From contig NZ_JAFBBP010000001.1 of assembly GCF_016907275.1 (NCBI RefSeq), forward strand, positions 5,508,001 through 5,572,000: a DNA stretch of 64,000 nucleotides, given 5' to 3'. The notes under the pieces are model-generated. The model searched no databases. It was not told the DNA's origin and was given only the letters and a program-made list of their open reading frames with translations. This document shows, piece after piece, positions 55,895 through 63,979 of this stretch (position 1 is the stretch's first letter; every line of letters begins with the position of its first letter). Both the position numbers and the translations under genes were made by a program. Origin of the DNA: Micromonospora luteifusca (lineage in GTDB: Bacteria > Actinomycetota > Actinomycetes > Mycobacteriales > Micromonosporaceae).

Positions 55895-56551
55895 ATGGGG
55901 CTCCACGCGCTCAGGTTCCGTCTCGTCGACTCACCGACCTCACTGGGTGCGAAACGGCGGGCGCTGCGCGCGGCCTGGCTGTCGGACACTTTCCCGAGCC
56001 TGGCCGACATGACCGTCCTCGACCTGGGTGGCCGGGTGGAGAGTTGGGCGCACGTCCCTGTCCGGCCGGCACACGTCCACGTGGTCAACCTGGAGGCGCT
56101 GCCCGCGGATCTGCCCGACTGGGCCGAGGCGGACCAGGCCGATGCCTGCGAGCTGCCCAGGAGCATCCTCCGCCGCGACTATGACCTCGTCTTCAGCAAC
56201 AGCGTGCTGGAGCACGTGGGTGGCCACGAGCGTCGTCGCCGGATGGCGGAGGCGGTCCGCGGGTTGGGGCGCGCGTACTGGGTGCAGACGCCGTACCGCT
56301 ACTTCCCGGTCGAGCCACACTGGGTGGCACCGGGAATGCAGTTCCTGCCGCTGTCGGCGCGGGTGGTGATGGCGCGCAGGTGGCCCCTCGCCTATTCCCC
56401 CGGCAAGTCCTACGAGGCGGCCATGAGGCAGGTCCTGACGACCGAGTTGATCGGTCGCGCCGAACTCCGGTACCTGTTTCCGGACGCCATCATCCGCAAC
56501 GAGCGTCTGCTGGGCCTGACAAAGTCGATCATCGCGATCCGACCCCACTGA
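55895..56551 (+). CDS. SAM-dependent methyltransferase
   Basis: A 218-residue class I methyltransferase. Motif I is MTVLDLGGRVESWAHV, the acidic second strand is HVVNLEALPADLP, and the post-motif is YDLVFSNSVLEHVGGHERR; the C-terminal half is less conserved and may bind the sugar acceptor. It probably O-methylates a sugar of the polymer. ATG at 55895 follows GGAGGA. It is the last gene before a strong intrinsic terminator. Confidence 0.85.
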   Translation: MGLHALRFRLVDSPTSLGAKRRALRAAWLSDTFPSLADMTVLDLGGRVESWAHVPVRPAHVHVVNLEALPADLPDWAEADQADACELPRSILRRDYDLVFSNSVLEHVGGHERRRRMAEAVRGLGRAYWVQTPYRYFPVEPHWVAPGMQFLPLSARVVMARRWPLAYSPGKSYEAAMRQVLTTELIGRAELRYLFPDAIIRNERLLGLTKSIIAIRPH

Positions 56552-56592
56552 GCGACCATCGCCGGGTCGCCAGCATAGCGGCGAAGAGGCGT

Positions 56593-56621
56593 GCAACCGG
56601 CATTATGCGGGTTGCCTTTTT
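56593..56621 (+). terminator. Classical intrinsic terminator with U-tract
   Basis: GCAACC (56593-56598) and GGTTGC (56610-56615) enclose GCAT-T-ATGC with single G bulges, followed by CTTTTT (56616-56621). It lies 42 bp after the methyltransferase stop. It is the only hairpin with a true U-run found in this window and should end the operon that begins at 53752 or earlier. Confidence 0.8.
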
Positions 56622-56894
56622 CGCTGTCGAACGCGTCGCCGGCCGCTTTAGCGTCACCTGTGTCGAGCCGCTCCCGGTGGTCGGCGCCCCGTCCATTGTC
56701 GGCAATGCGACTCTAGATCGAATCGCCGGATATCAGGCTGGCGGAGTGGGCCCCGGTCGAGCATTCTCAAGCGCAGGAAATCTCGCAGGAGGGCTGTCAT
56801 CGTCGTTTCGGAGCGGGCTGGCGGAGTCGCCGCTGTCATCCGAAAGGGACGCCACGGGCGTTAGCGACAGGTTTGCTCTGGAAGTGCGAGACGG
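56622..56894. other. Non-coding gap between terminator and convergent GT2 gene
   Basis: Together with the preceding 70 bp this forms a gene-free stretch of 343 bp. GC is lower than in the genes. GGCTGGCGGAGT occurs twice (about 56739 and 56817). No convincing ORF with a ribosome site, RNA gene or operator was seen on either strand. Confidence 0.5.
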
Positions 56895-57932
56895 TCAGCC
56901 GAATGGCGTGCGACTTGCTGCGTCGGCGCGGTCTGCCGGCGGAGGTGACCCCGTCGGCCGTGGCGCCACCTTGGAAGGATCCTGCGGCGGCCGGGGCTCG
57001 TTGATCTGCGGCCAGCCGGCCGACCAGACCTGGCGTTGCCGCCAGACCGAGACCCAGTCGACGCCACGGGACCGTTTCGAGGTGAGCAGGGCCGTGCCGA
57101 CGGCCCGCAGCCCGACACCGGCGGCCAGCAGGCCGATGCCGAGCCGGGCCCGTGACGCTGACCAGTGACGGCGGACGTAGGTGGCCTTGCCCCGGAGGAT
57201 CTTCACCCGCTGCCCCTCCGAACTCGACGAGGCGCCACCGACATGGATCACGGCGACGTCCGGGTTGAGGATCGGCCGAGCGCCGAGGGCGGCGGCCCGA
57301 GCCGCCAGGTCGATGTCGTCGCTGTACAGGAAGAACTGCGGGTCGAAGCCGCCAAGCTGGCAGAACAGGTCACGCTCGATGAGCATGAGGCAGCCGGAGA
57401 CCGCCGGTACTTCACGCACCGACTGCCGGTCGTACCGGGGCAGGCCCTCGGGATTGGCCCACTGGTAGCGGGAAAAGACTGTCGACAGGCCGGTGGCGAA
57501 GGTGAAGTGGCTCCACAGGCTCGGCAGTCCCCAGCAGGAATACCCGTCGTCCGTGGCGTTGGCGTGCAACGTCCGCCCGGTATAGACGCGGTGCCCGGGC
57601 TGGCGTCGAGCGAACGTGAGGAGGTCGGTGACCGGGTGGCCGACCGGAACGGTGTCCGGATTGAGCAGCAGGAGATAGTCCCCGTCGCTGGCGACCGCGC
57701 CCCGGTTGACGCCACGGCCCCAGCCCACGTTCTCAGCCAGTCGGATCAGCCGGACCTCGGGGAAGCGCTCCGCGATCGCGTTGGCGGAGTCGTCGAGCGA
57801 GGCGTTGTCGACGACGGTGATGTCGAACCGGACGTCCGGAGTGCGGCTGTCGGTGAGTTCCCGCAGGCAGCGGAGGGTCAGGTCGCGCGTGTTGTACGAG
57901 ACGATGACGACCGAGACGTCGGGCCGGCTCAA
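56895..57932 (-). CDS. GT2-family glycosyltransferase (rhamnosyltransferase-like)
   Basis: A 345-residue enzyme: DVSVVIVSYNTRDLTLRCL at the start, VVDNASLDDSANAI, then YLLLLNPDTVPV (metal site) and FFLYSDDIDLAARA (acceptor/base region), as in WbbL-type rhamnosyltransferases. The tail of about 40 residues is Pro-rich. TTG at 57932 is chosen: it overlaps the WecG stop as TTGA, and the protein then starts exactly at the conserved strand; upstream residues are the WecG C-terminus in another frame. Confidence 0.88.
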   Translation of the reverse strand: MSRPDVSVVIVSYNTRDLTLRCLRELTDSRTPDVRFDITVVDNASLDDSANAIAERFPEVRLIRLAENVGWGRGVNRGAVASDGDYLLLLNPDTVPVGHPVTDLLTFARRQPGHRVYTGRTLHANATDDGYSCWGLPSLWSHFTFATGLSTVFSRYQWANPEGLPRYDRQSVREVPAVSGCLMLIERDLFCQLGGFDPQFFLYSDDIDLAARAAALGARPILNPDVAVIHVGGASSSSEGQRVKILRGKATYVRRHWSASRARLGIGLLAAGVGLRAVGTALLTSKRSRGVDWVSVWRQRQVWSAGWPQINEPRPPQDPSKVAPRPTGSPPPADRADAASRTPFG

Positions 57933-58786
57933 TGCGGCCCCCCGGCCTGGACCGGCGCGTCTGGCGCAGCCGAGACCCGGTCCACGGGGGGTTCCGGGCG
58001 CAGCCGCAGCCGTTGGCGGGCGCTCATCGCCAGCAGTTCCAGCGCGAACGGAAGATCGTGTATGAGGTACCGGCGCATCAACCGTGCGGGCTCGCTGGCC
58101 AGGCGATGCGCCCACTCCAGCCCAGACAGTTGCATCCACTGCGGAGCCCGCCGGTGCGCGCCTGCGACGAAGCCGATGGCCGCCCCGCAGCCCATGAACC
58201 AGGCACGGGGCAACAGGGGACGGAGCCGGGCGATCACGCGTTCCTGTTTGGGGAAGCCGAGCCCGACGAACACCAGGTCCGGCTGGGCCGCGGCCACGGT
58301 GGCGCAGACCGCCTCGAGCTGGTCCGGGTGGGTGTCGAAGCCGAACGGCGGGCTGAGGTGGCCGGCGATCCGCAGTCGCGGGATGCGGGACCGCATGATC
58401 TGGCCCGCGCGGCTCGGGGTGTTCGGTGCGCCGCCCATCAGATAGACCGAGCGGTCCTGCTCGGCCAGCGCGGCCGACAGGCTCCAGATCAGGTCCGAGC
58501 CCGGGACCCGGGCCGGCAGTGGACGTCCGGCAATGTGGCTGGCCCAGACCAGGGGTTTGCCGTCGGCCACGACAAGGCTCGCTGATTCGACGTGCGCCCG
58601 TGATTCCCGATCTCGACGAGTAAGTCGAAGGATGTCCACATTGGGGGTGACGATCTGTCCGCCCCGTCCTGCGGCAAGTTCGGTGACGACATGCCGAATC
58701 ACGTCTTTCTCCTGCAGCGGGTCGAACTCGACCCCGTAGACGTTGACCCGGCTTCCGACACGAGAACCGTGCACATAGGAGGGCAT
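57929..58786 (-). CDS. WecG/TagA/CpsF-family glycosyltransferase
   Basis: A 285-residue enzyme of GT26. It shows TPNVDILRLTRRD, VVADGKPLVWASHIAGR, LMGGAPNTPSRAG, PDLVFVGLGFPKQERV and GCGAAIGFVAGAHRRAPQWM. The family adds ManNAc, ManNAcA or Glc to a polyprenyl-PP-sugar as the second step of repeat-unit assembly. ATG at 58786 is preferred; an in-frame GTG at 58867 would add 27 residues overlapping the divergent promoter. It is translationally coupled to the downstream GT2 gene. Confidence 0.92.
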   Translation of the reverse strand: MPSYVHGSRVGSRVNVYGVEFDPLQEKDVIRHVVTELAAGRGGQIVTPNVDILRLTRRDRESRAHVESASLVVADGKPLVWASHIAGRPLPARVPGSDLIWSLSAALAEQDRSVYLMGGAPNTPSRAGQIMRSRIPRLRIAGHLSPPFGFDTHPDQLEAVCATVAAAQPDLVFVGLGFPKQERVIARLRPLLPRAWFMGCGAAIGFVAGAHRRAPQWMQLSGLEWAHRLASEPARLMRRYLIHDLPFALELLAMSARQRLRLRPEPPVDRVSAAPDAPVQAGGPH

Positions 58787-58882
58787 GGGAAAGTAATCTA
58801 CCGACGCTGTGCGCACAGGCAAGGCATCAAACGGGCAGCATCTGTGGGCTTCCGCGGGAGACGGCACTGACCATTCGACCGG

Positions 58883-58911
58883 TTGTTGATCCGCCCCCCG
58901 ACTGGCAGCAT
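58883..58911 (+). promoter_or_regulatory. Candidate promoter of the GT2 gene at 58918, possibly leaderless
   Basis: TTGTTG (58883-58888), 17 bp, CAGCAT (58906-58911), then 6 bases to the GTG at 58918. There is no ribosome binding site before that GTG. It shares the 131-bp region with the divergent WecG gene. Confidence 0.4.
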
Positions 58912-58917
58912 CGATGC

Positions 58918-59784
58918 GTGCAAATCAGTGTCATCATGCCCGCGTTCAATGAAGCGGCCGGGATCGGTGGTGTCCTTCGACGCCTGCTCGAATCTCCGCA
59001 ATTCGGCGCGGATATGGAGGTCGTCGTCGCCGCAAACGGATGTACCGACGGCACTGCCGAAGTCGCTCGTTCTTTTGGCGTACACGTTCTGGAAATTTCG
59101 ACGCCGTCCAAATCCGCCGCGATGAACGCCGCTGACCAGGCATCGAACGGCGACGTTCGAATTTACGTGGACGCTGATGTGCCCGTCACGGCCGACGTGT
59201 TACGCCAGCTCGCCGCCGCCGTCAGCCGGCCCGGGATCGTCGCGGCGGTGCCACGGCCAGTGATCGACACCTCGGGAAGCGCCTGGCCCGTCCGCGCCTA
59301 CTACGCGATGAACGCCCGACTGCCGGTGTTTCGCAACCGCCTCTTCGGGCGCGGGATCATCGCGCTCTCCGCCGAGGCGAGGGCCCGCTTCGATCGGATT
59401 CCCGAGATCACGGCCGACGACATGTTCCTCGACGCGGTGGTCGGCGCGGACGAGAAGGTGGAGATCGAGGCGGTGGTACGCGTACGCGCGCCGCAGCGCA
59501 CGGGCGATCTCATCCGCCGGGTGGCCCGTGCGCGGGAGGGCAACGCCGAGTTCTGGCGCTTCGTCCGGTCCGCCCCGCCGGAGTACGGCCTCCCGGTCGA
59601 CCCGGTGCCCGGCCCGAGCTCCTGGTCCTGGCTGCGGCACGTGCTGCTCCGGTCGCCCCGGTTGCTGCCGGCGGCGGCCTGCTACGTCGCGATCATCCTG
59701 CTGGCGGAGGCGAAGCGGCGCTCTCCAGGGTGGAGCGTGCGCGCCGGTTGGGGACGGGGGGAGCGTCCCGAGCTCGGGCGGTAG
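58918..59784 (+). CDS. GT2-family glycosyltransferase with C-terminal membrane helix
   Basis: A 288-residue enzyme. QISVIMPAFNEAAGIGGVL, VVVAANGCTDGTAEVA and IYVDADVPVTADVLRQL (metal site) are typical. The acceptor region is AAVPRPVIDTSGSAWPVRAYYAMN, and the base region is ITADDMFLDAVV. A hydrophobic stretch near the end (LLPAAACYVAIILLAEA) probably anchors it. GTG at 58918 is the only sensible start. Confidence 0.88.
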   Translation: MQISVIMPAFNEAAGIGGVLRRLLESPQFGADMEVVVAANGCTDGTAEVARSFGVHVLEISTPSKSAAMNAADQASNGDVRIYVDADVPVTADVLRQLAAAVSRPGIVAAVPRPVIDTSGSAWPVRAYYAMNARLPVFRNRLFGRGIIALSAEARARFDRIPEITADDMFLDAVVGADEKVEIEAVVRVRAPQRTGDLIRRVARAREGNAEFWRFVRSAPPEYGLPVDPVPGPSSWSWLRHVLLRSPRLLPAAACYVAIILLAEAKRRSPGWSVRAGWGRGERPELGR

Positions 59785-60004
59785 TCCTCGGCGGCTGAAT
59801 ATCGCTTTTGCCGGATCAACGACCGGAAGGGCATTCCGGGCGATTGGGGTGCCTATTCTCAAGTCACCATTAAGTCTCTCGGAGGGCCGTACCCGACCGG
59901 CTGCTGCTCCTCGTTAGCCCGGGCAGCGGCGGCTGGCCGGAACAGCAGTAGCTGTCCGCGTCAGAAATCGCACTGGGGGGGCGTGTCCATCTCGACCAAA
60001 CGGG

Positions 60005-61990
60005 GTGGCGGCGATAAGAGATCCAACCCGAAAGGTGCCAAATCTCGTGGAAAGCCAACATCCTCCCGTTCCTCCGGCCCCCCGCCCGCCTGTCTCGCCG
60101 CCATCGGGGCGCCGCCCACGTCGTGGGCGCTTGACCTTCACCATCGCCGCTGCCCTGACCGTCCTGGTCTCGGCAACGGTCATCGCCGCCGACGCCGCGA
60201 CCAGCCGATCCGGAACCTTCTCCTTCTTCGCCGGAGCGGACGTCTCCGGCGTGCCGACCGATCCCGACACCCAGCCCGTCGAGCTCGGCCTGCGCTTCAC
60301 CTCGAGCAGCAACGGGACGCTGGCGGCCGTCCGGATCCTCAAGGCGAACGGTTCCGGAAACTCGCACCCGGTCAACGTCTGGTCCGCGAGGGGCCAGAAG
60401 CTCGCCACCGCGACCTCGACCGCGGAGTCGCCCTCAGGCTGGCAGGAGGTGAAGCTCCCGACGCCGGTCCGGATCGACGCCGGCCAGGTGTACGTCGTCT
60501 CGTACCACACGACTCGGTACCGGGCGACGCAGAACTTCTTCACTCGGACGGTGACATCCGGCCCACTGAGCACGTCGGGCGTCGCGGGTGTCTACGCGTA
60601 CGGCGCCGGTGGCTTCCCCACGTCGACCTACAAGGCCAGCAACTACTGGGTCGATGTCGTCTTCGCTCCCGCCGTGGGTGGATCGCCCACCCCGACCGCC
60701 TCGGTCCGTCCGAGCACCTCGCCGACCCCGACCCCGTCGGTGCCCCCGTCGCCGACGCGCACCCCGACGCCCAGCCCGGCGCCGACCACCACGGCCAGTC
60801 CGCTGGCCCTGCCCCGTGTTGCCTGGGAGGGCGGCCCCGCCTACTACGGGGCGTTCCCGGTCGCCCGGGGAGCGGGCTGGACCAACCCGGCCTTCTTCCC
60901 GATCGGAGTGTGGCAGGAGAGCGTGATCGAGGCGCGGGACACCGCCCTGGACAAGAGCGCGGGCATCAACACGTACGTGGCGCCGACCGACAACAGCAAC
61001 CTACGGCTCATCGAGAGCGCCGGGATGAGCGTGATCGGGGGCAACAGCGGGCAGGTCGGGCCGTCGACCGTCGCCTGGTCACTGTCCGACGAGGTTGACA
61101 TGTGGGGCGGTCCGGGCAGCTCCGCCTGGACCGGCAACCATCCCGGGCAGGGACCGGTCTGCCAACCCGCCAACAGCCGCTGTGGATACACGATCCAGGA
61201 AGCGATGCTCAAGCGGTTCCCTGCCGACGGGCGGCTGCGGTACGCCAACTATGGCAAGGGCGTCATGTTCTGGGAGACCGACGCCGAGGCGGGTCGCTTC
61301 GTCAACAGCTACACCAACGTGGTCTCCAACGACATCTACTGGTACACCGACCCCGGCGTCTGCGAGTCCCCGTCGGAGGGGCCCGGCATTGGCGTCCGGC
61401 CGGAAAACTGCCGACGCGCCGCGAACTACGGCCGGACCATGGAGCGGATGCGTCACCTCGACGGGGCCGACGGCAAGCGTCAGCCGATCTTCGCCTTCGT
61501 CGAGGTGGGGCACCCGTTCACCGAGAACGAGGCACCGACCATCACTGGTGACCAGATCGCCGGCGCGGTGATGAACTCGCTGATCCACGAGGCGCGGGGC
61601 GTCCAGTACTTCAATCACAACTTCGGTGGGTCCTGCCTCTCCCAGCATGTGCTGCGCGATCGGTGTGGCGCCGCGGTCCGACCGGCGGTGACCGAGTTGA
61701 ACCGGCGGGTGAGTTCCCTGGCGCCCGTGCTGAACACCCAGTCGTACGAGTGGCGGTTCAACCCGAACCTCGACACGATGCTCAAGGCGTACGGCAACTC
61801 GTACTACGTCTTCGCCATGCCGGGCCGGACCGGCGGGACCGGCGCCCAGACGCTGACGCTCCCGCCCGGCATGAAGGGGGCGCGGGCCGAGGTGTTGTTC
61901 GAGAACCGAACGGTGCCGATCAGCGGCGGCGCGTTGCAGGATTCGTTCGCCCGGGAGTCCGCGTACCACATCTACAAGATCACACCGTGA
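60005..61990 (+). CDS. Secreted DUF4082 protein with a putative glycosidase barrel
   Basis: A 661-residue exported protein. A Pro/Arg-rich cytoplasmic start of about 43 residues and a hydrophobic signal/anchor (FTIAAALTVLVSATVIAA) lead to a DUF4082 beta-sandwich (about 68-222; GLRFTSSSNGTLAAVRI, YVVSYHTT, YWVDVVFAP) and a Pro/Thr linker. The C-terminal domain of about 390 residues looks like a TIM-barrel hydrolase (acidic residues in SLSDEVDMW and AFVEVGHPFTENEAP) without a GH family I can name. GTG at 60005 is used; GTG at 60047 is possible. A 220-bp leader holds CCGGAA-N5-TTCCGG (59823-59839). Confidence 0.75.
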   Translation: MAAIRDPTRKVPNLVESQHPPVPPAPRPPVSPPSGRRPRRGRLTFTIAAALTVLVSATVIAADAATSRSGTFSFFAGADVSGVPTDPDTQPVELGLRFTSSSNGTLAAVRILKANGSGNSHPVNVWSARGQKLATATSTAESPSGWQEVKLPTPVRIDAGQVYVVSYHTTRYRATQNFFTRTVTSGPLSTSGVAGVYAYGAGGFPTSTYKASNYWVDVVFAPAVGGSPTPTASVRPSTSPTPTPSVPPSPTRTPTPSPAPTTTASPLALPRVAWEGGPAYYGAFPVARGAGWTNPAFFPIGVWQESVIEARDTALDKSAGINTYVAPTDNSNLRLIESAGMSVIGGNSGQVGPSTVAWSLSDEVDMWGGPGSSAWTGNHPGQGPVCQPANSRCGYTIQEAMLKRFPADGRLRYANYGKGVMFWETDAEAGRFVNSYTNVVSNDIYWYTDPGVCESPSEGPGIGVRPENCRRAANYGRTMERMRHLDGADGKRQPIFAFVEVGHPFTENEAPTITGDQIAGAVMNSLIHEARGVQYFNHNFGGSCLSQHVLRDRCGAAVRPAVTELNRRVSSLAPVLNTQSYEWRFNPNLDTMLKAYGNSYYVFAMPGRTGGTGAQTLTLPPGMKGARAEVLFENRTVPISGGALQDSFARESAYHIYKITP

Positions 61991-62007
61991 TGCCCTGAGG
62001 TACCCAC

Positions 62008-62045
62008 CCGGATTCCGGCCCCACGCTGGTGGGGCCGGAATCCGG
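62008..62045. terminator. Perfect 17-bp bidirectional hairpin between convergent genes
   Basis: CCGGATTCCGGCCCCAC (62008-62024), tetraloop GCTG, exact complement (62029-62045). It sits between the DUF4082 protein gene (+, stop at 61990) and the GT4 gene (-, stop at 62092). No U-tract is present. Confidence 0.75.
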
Positions 62046-62091
62046 CCGTCGGGGGAGCGGTGCGGGCCGTGTGGTGCGGCCACCGGCGAGG

Positions 62092-63138
62092 TCAGGGGCG
62101 GTGGCCGATCTCCTTGAAGAACGCCAGGATGCTGGCGCTCTCCCGTTCGGCCGAATATTCAGCCTGCACGTGCCGGGCTGCCTCCACGCCCCGCGACCAG
62201 CACCAGCCGGGCTGCTCGGCCTCCCGGGTCAGGCATTCCTCCAGCGCGCGACTCATGCCGAGCAGGTCGCCGGTGGGAACCGGCTGGCTGAACGTGGGAT
62301 CGAAGAACTCCCGGCCGCCGAAACCGTGGAAACCGATGACGTAGTTCCCGGACGCCATCGCCTCGACCGCCGGCAGCCCGAAACCCTCCTGGTAGCAGGA
62401 GCTCAGGAAGATCGTCGAGGCGCGTAGCCTGCGGGCGACCTCCTCCTGCGAGACGCCGTCCACCGCGTCGACGGTCCACCCGGCCAGCGCGTTTCGCGCC
62501 CGCAGCAGGTGCAGGACATTCTCGGTGTCCGCCCGCCCGCGCCGCGGCAGGTAACTGATCACACGTCCGTTGGGCCGGTCGGGGGGGTTGAACAGCGCCG
62601 TGTCGACGCTCAACCGGACCCGGTGGATCGGTCTGCGAAACGCGTACTCAAGAAGGTCCTGGCTGTGCTCCGAGACCACCATGACGCCGAGCAGACCGGG
62701 GCTGTCCAGATAATGGCGCGTGACCAACTCCGCGTCCACGTTCCAGGTGAGGTGCCCACTCTGGTTGAAGACGACGTGCCGCACGGTCGTCGGCAACCGG
62801 GGCAGCAGCCGGGCGTCGGTCTCGGGCACCACGAGGAGATCGTCGGGTCCGAGTGGGCTCGACCGCAGGTCGGTGACCTGGGTCCGATTCGGGAACCAAC
62901 TGCATCGGAAGCCGCGCCGCTCGTGCAGCACCGCAGCGGGGACCCCGGCCTCGTTGAGCACGTCGACATGTCGATAGAGGGTGCGGATGCCCCCGGAGGG
63001 CTTGTCGTAGTCGCGGGCCAGGTAGTAGATGGTCGGTGCCGCGGACGACGTCTCCCGTAACCGGATTTTGGGCGGACCGTGCTGCCGGTGCTGCTGATAG
63101 ACCCGGTACGCCCGCCGTGCCTGCTCCTCAAGGCCCAT
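62092..63138 (-). CDS. GT4-family glycosyltransferase
   Basis: A 348-residue GT-B enzyme. The N-terminal Rossmann domain has YYLARDYDKPSGGIRTLYRHV, an acceptor-side glycine loop; the C-terminal domain has VISYLPRRGRADTENVLHLL and the donor site SSCYQEGFGLPAVEAMASG with the EX7E pair. It probably adds a sugar from a nucleotide donor. It is 13 bp downstream of the ABC permease gene in the same operon, suggesting a polymer exported by that transporter. Confidence 0.88.
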   Translation of the reverse strand: MGLEEQARRAYRVYQQHRQHGPPKIRLRETSSAAPTIYYLARDYDKPSGGIRTLYRHVDVLNEAGVPAAVLHERRGFRCSWFPNRTQVTDLRSSPLGPDDLLVVPETDARLLPRLPTTVRHVVFNQSGHLTWNVDAELVTRHYLDSPGLLGVMVVSEHSQDLLEYAFRRPIHRVRLSVDTALFNPPDRPNGRVISYLPRRGRADTENVLHLLRARNALAGWTVDAVDGVSQEEVARRLRASTIFLSSCYQEGFGLPAVEAMASGNYVIGFHGFGGREFFDPTFSQPVPTGDLLGMSRALEECLTREAEQPGWCWSRGVEAARHVQAEYSAERESASILAFFKEIGHRP

Positions 63139-63151
63139 CGTCGCCTCGCCG

Positions 63152-63979
63152 TCAGATGCTCAGGATGCCGAGCTTGCGGGCGAGCCGCAGAGAGCGGTCG
63201 AAGACGGTCAGGCCGATCGCGAACATGATCACACTGAACCCGGTCAGGATCGCCAGCGAGACCAGCGGGGACAACCCCTCGGCCGGCGGGTCGGCCATGA
63301 GCAACTGCCGCTCAGCGGAGATGACGTAGGAGTGCGGCACGAGGTAGCTGACCCAGCGGATCCACTCCGGCAGCACGCTGATGGGGAAGAGGGTGCCGCC
63401 GAGCACCCCCGCGGCGAGGCTGTAGAGCATGATGACCGGCTCGCCGCGCTTGAACAGGATGATGAAGCTGGCGGCGAGGGTGCCGATGGCGTTGCAGGCG
63501 GCTATCCCGACCAGGAACACCAGCAGCGCGAGGGGGATGGAACGCCATTCGATCTGGGCACCCAACAGGCTGCCGAACGCGATCATGAAAGCCGCCATCA
63601 CGGTGCCGGTGACGCTGCGCCAGATGTTCATCGCGATCGGGATCAGAGCCCACGGCACGGGCTCCACCAGGTAGGTCTCGAGTGTGCCGCGTTCCTGCGC
63701 GAACTGGAGCCGGTTGGTCAGTGCGGTCAGCGCGTCCTGGAAGCCCGCGGTGACGCTCGCGCCGATGAGCATGAAGGCGAACGCGTCGGTGGCGTTGAGG
63801 AACGTGCCCTGGAAGAAGTAGAGCAGCACGGGGAAGACCACCGCGGCGTACCGCAGGATGGTGGTGGCCGGGAACATCCGCTCTTCCACCAGGTCGATGC
63901 GAACGTAGGCCGCACAGGTGTCGACCGACTTGCGCCAGAGGCTACGACGGCCGATCGGTGCGGTGTAGGCCAGGCTCAT
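63152..63979 (-). CDS. ABC-2 type transporter permease
   Basis: A 275-residue permease with six helices: cytoplasmic start of about 40 residues, helices at about 43-60, 66-83, 118-140, 147-172, 183-203 and 243-262. VLGGTLFPISVLPEWIRWVSYLVPHSYVISAERQLL is the conserved ABC-2 segment. The family exports polysaccharides, teichoic acids or drugs; the ATPase partner should lie just beyond the right edge. ATG at 63979 starts the frame completely inside the window. Confidence 0.85.
   Translation of the reverse strand: MSLAYTAPIGRRSLWRKSVDTCAAYVRIDLVEERMFPATTILRYAAVVFPVLLYFFQGTFLNATDAFAFMLIGASVTAGFQDALTALTNRLQFAQERGTLETYLVEPVPWALIPIAMNIWRSVTGTVMAAFMIAFGSLLGAQIEWRSIPLALLVFLVGIAACNAIGTLAASFIILFKRGEPVIMLYSLAAGVLGGTLFPISVLPEWIRWVSYLVPHSYVISAERQLLMADPPAEGLSPLVSLAILTGFSVIMFAIGLTVFDRSLRLARKLGILSI

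Noticed and set aside
56380..57168. Plus-strand frame across the gap and GT2 gene end
   Set aside because: No ribosome site or family similarity; spans an intrinsic terminator and antisense of GT2.
59785..60004. Riboswitch in the leader of the DUF4082 protein gene (c-di-AMP or c-di-GMP class)
   Set aside because: GGAGGGCCG and GCCCGGGC segments looked suggestive, but the conserved core bases of those classes could not be matched.
59983..61098. 371-codon frame starting after a GGGGGGG tract, in another phase to the DUF4082 gene
   Set aside because: It becomes Arg/Pro-rich without motifs, while the overlapping frame encodes a coherent secreted protein.
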